Below are positions 27,357 to 34,598 of a stretch of 50,092 bases of DNA, piece by piece (the stretch's first letter is position 1; the number at the start of each line of letters is the position of its first letter). The stretch lies in the NCBI RefSeq assembly GCF_946886695.1, contig NZ_CAMPJD010000033.1:1-50092 (forward strand). The letters are read 5' to 3'. The translations under genes and the position numbers were made by a program. The notes under the pieces were generated by a model that ran no database searches, was not told the DNA's origin, and worked only from the letters and a program-made list of their open reading frames with translations. The stretch comes from an uncultured Pseudoxanthomonas sp. GTDB taxonomy: Bacteria > Pseudomonadota > Gammaproteobacteria > Xanthomonadales > Xanthomonadaceae.

Positions 27357-28112
27357 TCAGTAAATCGCGGTATCGGGGTGCAGATAGGACTCGCCGCGCG
27401 CCACCTGCCAGCGCTGCGTGGTCTCCACGCCGGTCAACTGTCGAAGCGTGTCCACGCGCGCCTGCCAAAGTTCCGTCTGCGTGTCGTTGGGCAAGGCGGC
27501 CTGCGACAGCGCCACGTCGATGCTGGCCACCCGCTCCTGCAGACCGGCGGACAGGGCTTCCGTGGCGGCGTTGACCATGCGCGATTCGGGCAGCCGTGCG
27601 AGTACGGCTTCCAGTTGTGCCGATTCGGCATACAGCGCGTCCAGCGGATCAGGAGCGGGGAGGGCGGCGACCTTCGCAGGGTCGACGTCACCGGTGGGAC
27701 GTGCCGCGCGTTGCGGGGCGACCGGAAGGGTGCCGCGCTGGAGTGTGGACGGCGCAGCTGCGGCGTCCGTGGCGCGCGCGCCGATCGGGGTGTGCAGGCC
27801 CTTCGCGGCCTCTGCATATAAAGGTGGCGAATCCGTGTCCGCCGCCGGGGCGGGTTGATGTGTCGAGGTGGTCGGGGGTGCGGGTGAAGGCGTGGTTGGG
27901 TTCGTCCATCGCAGGGGCAGCACCACGGCGAGCGCAAGCGCGGCGGCCATGGCCACGCGCCGCGGCCAGCGATGAGGCCGTACCACCACGGGCGGAGGGA
28001 GATGGCCAGCCAGCGTCGCCCAGCTATCTGCGGGTGCTGCTTCCAGGGGCAGGCCTGCAAAGGCGTCCCCCCAGTCACGCGGCATGGCATCGCGGGTCCG
28101 GACATCAGGCAT
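27357..28112 (-). CDS. Candidate anti-sigma factor, single membrane span
   Basis: A 251-aa protein whose start overlaps the ECF sigma stop by 8 bp. The N-terminal 45 residues are soluble (RDWGDAFAGLPLEAAPADSW), then one transmembrane segment (VAMAAALALAVVLPLRW, about 52-68), then a Pro/Ala/Thr-rich linker and a helical C-terminal part (LEAVLARLPESRMVNAATEA). This topology and position are those of an anti-sigma factor with a periplasmic sensor. I see no zinc motif (HxxxCxxC), so it would be a non-ZAS type. The function is inferred mainly from context. Confidence 0.68.
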   Translation of the reverse strand: MPDVRTRDAMPRDWGDAFAGLPLEAAPADSWATLAGHLPPPVVVRPHRWPRRVAMAAALALAVVLPLRWTNPTTPSPAPPTTSTHQPAPAADTDSPPLYAEAAKGLHTPIGARATDAAAAPSTLQRGTLPVAPQRAARPTGDVDPAKVAALPAPDPLDALYAESAQLEAVLARLPESRMVNAATEALSAGLQERVASIDVALSQAALPNDTQTELWQARVDTLRQLTGVETTQRWQVARGESYLHPDTAIY

Positions 28113-28695
28113 GGACGGGTTCCTCGATCTGCAGCAACGCGCGCAGGCGACGGGTGCCGCGCGAAAGTTGTGATTTGGAGAAGCTGGGCGTGCGCTGCAT
28201 CAATGCAGCGATCTCGTCGTGGGTATAACCCTCGGCGTGGTACAGCCACAGCACGCTGCGGGTGGCGGCCGGCAAGGTGTCGAGCGCGCGCTGCAACAGG
28301 AAGGCGTCGGCTGCCGCCGTGGGTGGCAGGCCCTGGTCTTCTGGCAGGTCGTCTTCGTCGACCGCAATCTCGGCCACCAGCCGTTTCTGCCTGCGCAGGC
28401 GGAGCAGTGCTTCGTTCACCGCGATCTGGCGCAGCCAACCCCAGAACGGGCAGTCGGCGCGATAGTCGGGCAGATGGTGGAACAGTTTCAGCATGGTGTC
28501 CTGCAACACATCGCCCGCCTGCTCCCGGTCGCCGCAGATGCGCAGCGCCAGCGTGAACACCGGGCGCTCGAACCGTCGATAGATCTGTTCGAACGCTTCC
28601 CTGCATCCTGTGCGCGCACGGGCGACCAGGTTGTCGGGTACGTCGATGGCGAACTGCGATCGGCTCAAGCGGGGGTTTTCGTCGGGTCGTCCCAT
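28105..28695 (-). CDS. ECF RNA polymerase sigma factor
   Basis: A 196-aa sigma-70 family protein of the ECF group. Region 2 is at about 25-95 (AFEQIYRRFERPVFTLALRI, DVLQDTMLKLFHHLPDYRAD), with WGWLRQIAVNEALLRLRRQK as region 2.4. Region 4 is at about 130-185 (LDTLPAATRSVLWLYHAEGY, THDEIAALMQRTPSFSKSQL). It heads an operon with a candidate anti-sigma factor and a double-PDZ protein. About 45 nt before its ATG the minus strand reads TGAAACTTTC, similar to the GGAACTTT -35 of stress ECF promoters, so autoregulation is possible. Confidence 0.9.
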   Translation of the reverse strand: MGRPDENPRLSRSQFAIDVPDNLVARARTGCREAFEQIYRRFERPVFTLALRICGDREQAGDVLQDTMLKLFHHLPDYRADCPFWGWLRQIAVNEALLRLRRQKRLVAEIAVDEDDLPEDQGLPPTAAADAFLLQRALDTLPAATRSVLWLYHAEGYTHDEIAALMQRTPSFSKSQLSRGTRRLRALLQIEEPVHA

Positions 28696-28789
28696 ACAGG
28701 GATGCGGCAGAGGGCAATACCGTCGCAGCGTGCCGAAAGTTCATTCGCCGACGCGCCCAGCTGTCCCGGACAGCCGTGCCCACAGGTCT

Positions 28790-28795
28790 ATACTG
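28790..28795 (+). promoter_or_regulatory. -10 box of the SPFH/NfeD operon
   Basis: TATACT, about 31 bp before the ATG at 28827. The -35 region is weak. It predicts a leader of about 25 nt carrying the GAGGGGA ribosome site. Confidence 0.5.
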
Positions 28796-28826
28796 GGTCG
28801 CATCAGGGACCAAGAGGGGAACATCG

Positions 28827-29783
28827 ATGTTCGAGACCAGTTTCGTGGCCATCATCCTGTTGGTGGCCGGCGTCATCATCCTGTTCAAGACCGTGCGGAT
28901 GGTGCCGCAGGGTTACGAGTGGACGGTGGAGCGCTTCGGCAAGTACACCCACACGCTGGATCCGGGCCTGCACTTCCTGGTGCCCATCATCTATGGCGTG
29001 GGCCGCAAGGTGAACGTCATGGAGCAGGTGCTGGACGTGCCCAGCCAGGACGTGATCACCAAGGACAACGCCGTGGTGAAGGTCGACGGGGTGGTGTTCT
29101 TCCAGGTGCTGGATGCCGCCAAGGCGGCGTACGAGGTGTCCAACCTTGAGGTCGCAACGATCGCCCTGGTGCAGACCAACATCCGTACCGTGATCGGTTC
29201 GATGGACCTGGACGAATCGCTCAGCCAGCGCGAGACCATCAACGCGCAGTTGCTCAGCGTGGTCGACCAGGCCACCAATCCGTGGGGCATCAAGGTCAAC
29301 CGCATCGAGATCCGCGACATCCAGCCGCCGCGCGACCTCATCGACTCGATGGCGCGACAGATGAAGGCCGAACGCGAGAAGCGTGCCCAGATCCTCGAAG
29401 CGGAGGGCTCGCGCCAGTCCGAGATCCTGCGTGCCGAGGGCGAGAAGCAGGCCGCCGTGCTGGAGGCCGAGGGCCGCAAGGAAGCCGCGTTCCGCGACGC
29501 CGAGGCACGCGAGCGCCTGGCCGAAGCGGAAGCCAAGGCCACCCAGATGGTCAGCGACGCCATCGCGAAGGGTGACGTGCAGGCGATCAACTACTTCATC
29601 GCGCAGAAGTACGTGGAAGCCTTCAAGGAGCTGGCCACGGCGCCCAACCAGAAGTTCGTGCTGATGCCGATGGAGAGCAGCGGCATCATCGGCTCCATCG
29701 CCGGCATCGCCGAACTGGCCAAGGAGGCCCTGGGCAAGCAGCAGGCCGCGCCGCCGCGCGTGCCGCCGCGGGTGGGGGGCTGA
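28827..29783 (+). CDS. SPFH/stomatin-like membrane protein (QmcA type)
   Basis: A 318-aa protein with one N-terminal membrane anchor (FVAIILLVAGVIILFKTVRM), a SPFH/Band 7 domain at about 25-190 (VPQGYEWTVERFGKYTHTLD, WGIKVNRIEIRDIQPP) and a long Glu/Ala-rich coiled coil at about 190-260 (repeats of EAEG and AEGEKQAA). It ends in a Gly/Ala/Pro tail. Such proteins form large membrane microdomain assemblies and modulate membrane proteases such as FtsH. The ATG at 28827 follows a GAGGGGA ribosome site. The nfeD partner starts 3 bp after the stop, the classic SPFH-NfeD pair. Confidence 0.93.
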   Translation: MFETSFVAIILLVAGVIILFKTVRMVPQGYEWTVERFGKYTHTLDPGLHFLVPIIYGVGRKVNVMEQVLDVPSQDVITKDNAVVKVDGVVFFQVLDAAKAAYEVSNLEVATIALVQTNIRTVIGSMDLDESLSQRETINAQLLSVVDQATNPWGIKVNRIEIRDIQPPRDLIDSMARQMKAEREKRAQILEAEGSRQSEILRAEGEKQAAVLEAEGRKEAAFRDAEARERLAEAEAKATQMVSDAIAKGDVQAINYFIAQKYVEAFKELATAPNQKFVLMPMESSGIIGSIAGIAELAKEALGKQQAAPPRVPPRVGG

Positions 29784-29786
29784 GCC

Positions 29787-30218
29787 ATGCGCTGGGACGT
29801 TGCGGGTTGGGCGGCGGTGGCGCTGTTGCTGTTCGCCGCCGAGACCATGGCACCAGGCGCCTTCATGCTGTGGATGGGCTTTGCCGCCGTGGTGGTGTTC
29901 GTCGGCGTACTGGTGGTGCCGGACATCCCGCTGCTGGCCCAGGTGGCGGCCTTCGTCGTGCTGAGTTTCGTATCCATCCAGATCTACCGTACATGGTTCC
30001 GCGGCAAGGGTCGCCAGAGCGACAAGCCGCTGCTCAACCGCCGCGCGGAGCAACTGGTCGGCACGGTGACCGTGCTGGACCAGGCCATCGTGGGAGAACG
30101 CGGCCGGGTCAGGATCGACGACGCGTTCTGGGCAGTGGAAGGCCCCGATCTGCCGGTCGGCACGCGCGTGAGGGTGATCGCGGTGAATGGCATGACGCTC
30201 AAGGTGCAGGAGGCCTAG
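29787..30218 (+). CDS. NfeD-like membrane protein
   Basis: A 143-aa protein with two or three N-terminal helices (WAAVALLLFAAETMAPGAFM, AAVVVFVGVLVVPDI, LLAQVAAFVVLSFVSIQIY) and a C-terminal OB-fold domain (LVGTVTVLDQAIVGERGRVR, VIAVNGMTLKVQEA). This is the short NfeD1b/YbbK form without a ClpP-like protease. It is the partner of the SPFH protein just upstream. The gene ends one base before the GTG of the next, so all three are one unit. Confidence 0.9.
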   Translation: MRWDVAGWAAVALLLFAAETMAPGAFMLWMGFAAVVVFVGVLVVPDIPLLAQVAAFVVLSFVSIQIYRTWFRGKGRQSDKPLLNRRAEQLVGTVTVLDQAIVGERGRVRIDDAFWAVEGPDLPVGTRVRVIAVNGMTLKVQEA

Positions 30219-30734
30219 GTGGGTGCGACGGGGCTGGCGCGATCGATGTCCGTGCTGGCGACGCTGTCCGTCACGGCGGCGGACCTCGTCGGCCGGGTGA
30301 TGCCGCCGTATCCCGACGGGCTCGACGAACTGGGCGGGAGTTGCGTTTCCCTGTCCCGGGATCCTGACCGTGTGTGCGAGTACTCGGTCGGTGTGCTGGC
30401 CTCGCCCGCCGCCGACGAGAGCGACGAGCCGGTGCCGCGCTTCGTGGTGGCCGGCCAGCTGGCGGGACGCGACGGGCCTCGCGCGCTGTGGCGCATCACC
30501 GATGCCGTTCCATACGCGGGCGACCGGCCCGGCTACTACCTGCAGTTCGGTACCTGTCGCGTGAAGGGGCAGGACGATGCCCGCGTCGCGGCCATCGTGC
30601 GCCAGCACGACACGGCGACGGAATGGTTGAAGGATGTCGCCTGGGCGGGCCGCCTGCGCCTGCCCGATGCCCGTTTCGAGGTGCTGGATGCGCGCACCGT
30701 CGACTGCATCAACGAGGCGTACTACGGGTTGTAG
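30219..30734 (+). CDS. Unknown protein third in the SPFH-NfeD operon
   Basis: A 171-aa protein with a GTG start that directly abuts the NfeD stop and is served by GGAGG about 7 nt upstream. A later ATG at 30246 is an alternative. It contains CVSLSRDPDRVCEYSVGVLA, GPRALWRITDAVPYAGDRPG and DARTVDCINEAYYGL. There is no signal peptide or membrane helix. I do not recognise a family. Tight spacing suggests work with the SPFH-NfeD membrane complex. A small hairpin (CGCACC/GGTGCG, 30741-30757) follows and could weakly end transcription. Confidence 0.7.
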   Translation: MGATGLARSMSVLATLSVTAADLVGRVMPPYPDGLDELGGSCVSLSRDPDRVCEYSVGVLASPAADESDEPVPRFVVAGQLAGRDGPRALWRITDAVPYAGDRPGYYLQFGTCRVKGQDDARVAAIVRQHDTATEWLKDVAWAGRLRLPDARFEVLDARTVDCINEAYYGL

Positions 30735-30763
30735 CGACGGCGCACCCTGCTGGTGCGTTCTGG

Positions 30764-30769
30764 GATAAT
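30764..30769 (+). promoter_or_regulatory. -10 box of gcvT
   Basis: GATAAT in the context TGGGATAATG, 28 bp before the gcvT ATG. The gap from the previous gene is only 63 bp, too short for a glycine riboswitch, and none is seen. Confidence 0.45.
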
Positions 30770-30797
30770 GCGCTTCTTTGCCCGCCCGGACGCTGCC

Positions 30798-31919
30798 ATG
30801 ACCCAGAAGACCATCCTCAACGACACCCATCGCGCGCTTGGCGCCAAGATGGTCGACTTCGGCGGCTGGGACATGCCGATCCACTATGGTTCCCAGATCG
30901 AAGAGCACCACCAGGTGCGCCGCGACGCGGGCATGTTCGACGTCAGCCACATGACCGTGGTCGACCTGCGCGGTGCGCGCACGCGGGAGTTCCTGCGCCA
31001 GCTGGTCGCCAACTCGGTGGACAAGCTGCAGAAGCCGGGCAAGGCGCTGTACACCGCCATGCTCAACGAACAGGGCGGGGTCATCGACGACCTGATCATC
31101 TACTTCCTGGACGAGGCGTTCTTCCGCCTGGTGGTCAATGCCGCCACCCGCGAGAAGGACCTGGCGTGGATCACCGCGCAGGCGGTTGCGTTCGATGTGC
31201 AGGTGACCGAGCGCCCCGACTTCGCGATGGTTGCCGTGCAGGGTCCGACGGCGCGCGAGCGCGTGCACGGCCTGCTGCGCGAGGAGGACCGTGCGAAGGT
31301 CGGCAAGCTGGCCCGGTTCGCCGCCACCGACACCATCAGCACCCACGGCGTGCCGTTGTTCGTCGCCCGCACCGGCTATACCGGCGAGGACGGCTACGAG
31401 ATCGTGCTGCCGCAGGCGCAGGCCGTGGCGTTCTGGAACGCGCTGATCGAGGCGGGCGTCAAGCCCGCCGGCCTGGGTGCGCGCGACACGTTGCGGCTGG
31501 AGGCGGGCATGAATCTGTATGGGCAGGACATGGACGACACGGTCTCGCCGTACGAGGCGGCGCTGGCCTGGACGGTCGCGCTGGACGAAGGTCGCGCCTT
31601 CACCGGCCGCGCCACGCTGGAAGCGCAGAAGGCCGGCGGTGCGCCGCGGCAGATGATCGGCCTGGTCATGGATGAGAAGGGTGTGCTGCGCCACGGCCAG
31701 AAAGTGCTCACTGCGCATGGCGACGGAGAGATCCTGTCCGGCACGTTCTCGCCGACGCTGGGCAAGGCCATCGCCTTCGCGCGCGTGCCGGCCGGCGATA
31801 TCCCGCTCGGTGCCGAGGGCGGCGTGCGCGTGGACATCCGTGGCAAGGAGGTGCCAGTGCGTGTGGTGAAGTTCCCGTTCGTGCGTGACGGCCAGGCCCA
31901 GCCCGGCGTGCTGGAATGA
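30798..31919 (+). CDS. gcvT: Glycine cleavage system T protein (aminomethyltransferase)
   Basis: Transfers the aminomethyl carbon from lipoyl-GcvH to tetrahydrofolate, releasing ammonia. The protein is 373 aa, the usual length. Seen: [36 protein letters not shown], the folate-site region [29 protein letters not shown] and a C-terminal GCV_T_C barrel with [20 protein letters not shown]. The ATG at 30798 (MTQKTIL) fits; an upstream in-frame ATG would overlap the promoter. gcvH follows 84 bp later. gcvP is not in the window. Confidence 0.96.
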   Translation: MTQKTILNDTHRALGAKMVDFGGWDMPIHYGSQIEEHHQVRRDAGMFDVSHMTVVDLRGARTREFLRQLVANSVDKLQKPGKALYTAMLNEQGGVIDDLIIYFLDEAFFRLVVNAATREKDLAWITAQAVAFDVQVTERPDFAMVAVQGPTARERVHGLLREEDRAKVGKLARFAATDTISTHGVPLFVARTGYTGEDGYEIVLPQAQAVAFWNALIEAGVKPAGLGARDTLRLEAGMNLYGQDMDDTVSPYEAALAWTVALDEGRAFTGRATLEAQKAGGAPRQMIGLVMDEKGVLRHGQKVLTAHGDGEILSGTFSPTLGKAIAFARVPAGDIPLGAEGGVRVDIRGKEVPVRVVKFPFVRDGQAQPGVLE

Positions 31920-32003
31920 ACGCACGCAGGCATTCTTCACTTGCGCATTCCTCCGCTAAACTATCTTTCCCTACCCGAACCCAGCAGCGATCCGGAGCCC
32001 CCC

Positions 32004-32399
32004 ATGAGTGAGATTCCTGGCGATCTGAAATTCCTCAAGTCCCATGAATGGGCCCGCCTTGAAGGTGACGGTCGCATCACCGTCGGCATCTCCGATCACG
32101 CGCAAGGCCTGCTCGGCGACCTGGTCTACGTCGAGCTGCCCAACGTCGGCGACCGCATCGAAGCGGGCAACGCCAGCGCGGTGGTCGAATCGGTGAAGGC
32201 GGCGTCCGATGTCTACAGCCCGGTCACCGGCAAGATCGTGGAGGTCAATGCCGCGCTGGCCGACAAGCCGGAGACCATCAATGAGGACGCCTACGGCGAC
32301 GGCTGGATCTTCGTGATCGAGGCCGAGGAGCCGGACCAGCTCAATGACCTGCTGTCGCCCGACGACTATGCCGAACTGATCGAAGACGACGACAACTGA
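32004..32399 (+). CDS. gcvH: Glycine cleavage system H protein
   Basis: The lipoyl carrier that shuttles intermediates between GcvP, GcvT and dihydrolipoamide dehydrogenase. The protein is 131 aa, the typical length. The lipoylation site is [13 protein letters not shown] with Lys65. The N-terminus [15 protein letters not shown] and the acidic C-terminus [10 protein letters not shown] are standard. The ATG at 32004 gives the family start. A large terminator hairpin follows directly. Confidence 0.97.
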   Translation: MSEIPGDLKFLKSHEWARLEGDGRITVGISDHAQGLLGDLVYVELPNVGDRIEAGNASAVVESVKAASDVYSPVTGKIVEVNAALADKPETINEDAYGDGWIFVIEAEEPDQLNDLLSPDDYAELIEDDDN

Positions 32400-32424
32400 G
32401 GCATCCGTACAGGCTGTCCCCCGA

Positions 32425-32482
32425 CGGGGAACCGGCAACGATGGAACCTGGTGTTCCCCGTTGCCGGTTCCCCGTTTCGTTT
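32425..32482 (+). terminator. Long terminator hairpin after gcvH
   Basis: A perfect 16-bp inverted repeat CGGGGAACCGGCAACG / CGTTGCCGGTTCCCCG (32425-32440 and 32459-32474) with an inner small stem GGAAC/GTTCC. It is followed by TTTCGTTTCCC. It begins 25 bp past the gcvH stop. Confidence 0.85.
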
Positions 32483-33055
32483 CCCGCGGCTGCGTGACGC
32501 CAGGGAGTCCCCGTCCGCACCCTGGACGAATCACCGGCCGCCAGGCGGGCCACGTCCGCCGTCGCGTCGTGTGGAGGGCGACACGCGCTAAGGGTCATGG
32601 CCGACAAGCGGCGAAGCGGAATGGCACGTACACCTGCCTGATGCGAGCACGCGCAGTGACGCGCCGAGGCTGCGATGCGCTGCCTCGGCGCGTCGACTTT
32701 CCGGCGCCGGCGATGACGGCGAAGCCGCAGGTGGAAGGAAAAAAGTTTGCGCAAATCGGCGCAATCCGACTTGTGCGACGCGAAATCGGACACCCTCGAC
32801 GAAAGTTTTTTTTAGCCGGTGTTCAACCCGCCAGGGCAGTGGCGCGCAGCTGTCGAGGACGCATCGCATCGTCGCTTCAACCTTCGGGTCGCAGGACCCC
32901 GGAGAAAAAAAAGCGCGTTTTACCGATGTTTTTTTTCAGGCGCATGTCTGTCAGTCGAATCGGGTGCGCCCATCGGCGGCGCGGCGTTGCCACCATCAGC
33001 GCTTGCCGGCGCCGTCCGGTCATGACGACCAGAGAAAAAAAGTTGAGCGAAGGTG
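32483..33055. other. Non-coding stretch with A/T tracts upstream of the H1-like gene
   Basis: No open frame here looks like a protein. What stands out in the GC-rich background are homopolymer tracts: A6 (32739-32744), T8 (32806-32813), A8 (32905-32912), T8 (32929-32936) and A7 (33035-33041). There is also a pair of related sequences, GCGCAAATCGGC (about 32750) and GCGAAATCGGAC (about 32780), and a 13-bp inverted repeat listed separately. Such tracts bend DNA and attract H-NS-like proteins, so this may be an extended regulatory region for the nucleoid-protein gene downstream. No function is proven. Confidence 0.6.
32658..32694. repeat. Perfect 13-bp inverted repeat
   Basis: GACGCGCCGAGGC (32658-32670) and GCCTCGGCGCGTC (32682-32694) with an 11-nt loop. 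It makes a very stable hairpin, but no T tract follows on either strand, so it is not a standard terminator. Confidence 0.75.
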
Positions 33056-33084
33056 TTGACACCTTGAAAAACCGTGATTAGGTT
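33056..33084 (+). promoter_or_regulatory. Sigma-70-type promoter upstream of the candidate sRNA / H1-like leader
   Basis: TTGACA (33056-33061) is a perfect -35. TAGGTT (33079-33084) at 17 bp spacing keeps the key T, A and final T of the -10. A T-rich spacer and an A-tract upstream support activity. Transcription would start near 33091. Confidence 0.62.
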
Positions 33085-33090
33085 TCGCCC

Positions 33091-33262
33091 CAAGCAGAGC
33101 GTCCTGCGGAAGCGAGTGAGTCGAATCAACACGACAGCGCGAAAGACAACACAGCCCATCGTCCGCACCGGGATCACGGTGGACGCAGGCCTCGCTTCCC
33201 CCGGAAAAACGCAAACCACCTCTTTCATCGCACCCGTGTCGCCTGGCGACACGGGTGTTTTC
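33091..33262 (+). ncRNA. Candidate small RNA (or attenuated leader) before the H1-like gene
   Basis: A stretch of about 170 nt is bounded by a perfect -35/good -10 promoter and an intrinsic terminator with a 12-bp stem, and contains no credible reading frame. A hairpin CGTCC(GC)ACCG / CGGTGGACG at about 33161-33186 presents GGA in its loop (GGATCA), and further GGA triplets occur at about 33108 and 33200; RsmA/CsrA-type proteins bind such sites. It could be an independent sRNA or a leader whose terminator controls the downstream nucleoid-protein gene. I do not recognise a known RNA family. Confidence 0.5.
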
Positions 33263-33267
33263 GTATT
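33231..33267 (+). terminator. Strong intrinsic terminator inside the H1-like gene leader
   Basis: A perfect 12-bp stem CACCCGTGTCGC / GCGACACGGGTG (33231-33242, 33246-33257) with a 3-nt CTG loop, followed by TTTTCGTATTT. It lies 190 bp before the H1-like start codon. Confidence 0.88.
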
Positions 33268-33447
33268 TGTAGGGAGCCGGGTTTCGCACGCCTGGCCCCC
33301 TGGGGAATCCGCATCGCCGCGCGTGTCGCGACGACGGCTGCCGACGGGTCCGACTCCCGCGGCGTTTCTTGCAGCTGGGCCTGCCTCCGGGCAGATGTGC
33401 TGTAACCAGACGTAAAAATCCATAGTTCATTGACGAGGAGCCATCAC

Positions 33448-33906
33448 ATGGCAACGAAGAAAGCTGCGAAAAAGAAACCGGCCGCCAAGAAGGCTGCCAA
33501 GAAGGCCACCAAGAAGGCGGCTGCTAAGAAGACCGTGAAGAAGGCAGTGAAGAAGGCTGCCAAGAAGGTCGCCAAGAAGGTCGCCAAGGCCAAGAAGGCA
33601 GTGAAGAAGGTCGCCAAGAAGGCTGCGAAGAAGGTAGCCAAGAAGCCGGCGAAGAAGGTCGCCAAGAAGACCGCCAAGAAGACCGCGAAGAAGGCCACCA
33701 AGAAGTCGGCCAAGAAAGTAGCCAAGAAGCCCGCCAAGAAGACGGCGAAGAAGGCTGCCAAGAAGACCGCGAAGAAGGCTGCCAAGAAAGTAGCCAAGAA
33801 GCCGGCCAAGAAGGCCGCGAAGAAGGCCGCCAAGAAGCCTGCCAAGAAGTCCAAGAAGAAAGCGGCCCCCGTCGCGCTGCCGGCAACCCCGGCTCCGCTG
33901 ATCTAA
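33448..33906 (+). CDS. Histone H1-like lysine/alanine-repeat protein
   Basis: A 152-aa, extremely basic protein made almost entirely of Lys, Ala, Val, Thr and Pro in KKA/AKK-type repeats (MATKKAAKKKPAAKKAAKK and onward), ending in a short neutral tail APVALPATPAPLI. It resembles eukaryotic H1 tails, AlgP of Pseudomonas and Hc1-like proteins of bacteria. It probably binds DNA non-specifically and compacts the nucleoid. GAGGAG lies 7 nt before the ATG. Repeats of this type change length by slippage, so copy number may vary between strains. A terminator follows 30 bp past the stop. Confidence 0.9.
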   Translation: MATKKAAKKKPAAKKAAKKATKKAAAKKTVKKAVKKAAKKVAKKVAKAKKAVKKVAKKAAKKVAKKPAKKVAKKTAKKTAKKATKKSAKKVAKKPAKKTAKKAAKKTAKKAAKKVAKKPAKKAAKKAAKKPAKKSKKKAAPVALPATPAPLI

Positions 33907-33937
33907 GCCAACCCGATTAGCCGTAACACCATGGACT

Positions 33938-33971
33938 CTCTCCCTGTGCCCAGCGGGGGGAGAGTTTTTTT
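33938..33971 (+). terminator. Terminator of the H1-like gene
   Basis: A 7-bp stem CTCTCCC / GGGAGAG with a 13-nt loop, followed by TTTTTTT (33965-33971). Confidence 0.85.
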
Positions 33972-34021
33972 ATGGGCGAGAATGGCTAGGCTGCATTCTT
34001 TGGAAATGGAGGGGAGCGCGA

Positions 34022-34555
34022 ATGAGGTTCTTCAAGTGGGTATTGGCGGCGATTGCTGCCATCGGATTGGTGCTTGGGCTTGGGGGGCTGCTGTTGCCGG
34101 CGACGACCCACGTCGAGCGCAGCGTGGTGATCGAGCGCAGTCCCGAGCAGGTGTTCGCGACGCTCAACTCCTTTGAGCGCTTCAGTGCCTGGTCGCCATG
34201 GGCAGAGTACGACCCGCAGGCGAAGTACACGTTCGAGGGACCGGCCAGCGGTGTGGGTGCGCGCATGCGATGGTCCGGCAATCGGTCCGTTGGCAGCGGC
34301 AGCCAGGAGATCACCATCAGTGAGCCGCACCGGCGTGTCGTGGTGGCGCTCGACTTCGATGGCAGCCAGGCGCAGGCAGCCTACCTGCTGGAGCCGGAAG
34401 GGCATGGCACGCGCCTGACGTGGGCGTTCGATACCGAGCACGGCATGAACCCGTTCAAGCGCTGGCTGGGGCTGTTGTTCGACCGGATGATCGGCGCGGA
34501 CTACGAGAAGGGACTGGGCAAGCTCAAGTCACTGCTGGAAGGCACGCAGGCCTGA
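34022..34555 (+). CDS. SRPBCC (START-like) protein with N-terminal membrane anchor
   Basis: A 177-aa protein. One hydrophobic helix (WVLAAIAAIGLVLGLGGLLL) is followed by a START/Bet v1-like domain from about residue 30 (VERSVVIERSPEQVFATLNS, FERFSAWSPWAEYDPQAKYT, ending in a long C-terminal helix GADYEKGLGKLKSLLEG). Such folds bind hydrophobic ligands; the family is often called polyketide cyclase/dehydrase or YndB-like. GGAGGGGAG lies just before the ATG. It is a single-gene unit, convergent with the hydrolase downstream. The ligand is unknown. Confidence 0.83.
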   Translation: MRFFKWVLAAIAAIGLVLGLGGLLLPATTHVERSVVIERSPEQVFATLNSFERFSAWSPWAEYDPQAKYTFEGPASGVGARMRWSGNRSVGSGSQEITISEPHRRVVVALDFDGSQAQAAYLLEPEGHGTRLTWAFDTEHGMNPFKRWLGLLFDRMIGADYEKGLGKLKSLLEGTQA

Positions 34556-34598
34556 CCCGACGGGCACGGCGGCGGGCAGTCCGCCGTGCATCGGCATC

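Noticed and set aside
30735..30797. Glycine riboswitch before gcvT
   Set aside because: The gap is only 63 bp, too short for the aptamer, and no conserved core is seen.
28803..31940. A 1045-codon open frame on the minus strand
   Set aside because: It is antisense to SPFH, NfeD and gcvT, which are all clearly real; composition is that of a GC shadow.
32886..32912. Terminator made by the GGGTC/GACCC hairpin and A8 tract
   Set aside because: On the plus strand the stem is followed by A, not T; on the minus strand the T tract comes before the stem, so it cannot work in either direction.
32461..33081. A 206-codon frame through the non-coding region
   Set aside because: It begins inside the gcvH terminator, is Arg-rich without any fold pattern and runs across the homopolymer tracts.
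33444..33854. Hydrophobic frame opposite the H1-like gene (repeats of AFLA and FLAT)
   Set aside because: It is the mirror image of lysine/alanine codons; the sense strand has the ribosome site and terminator.
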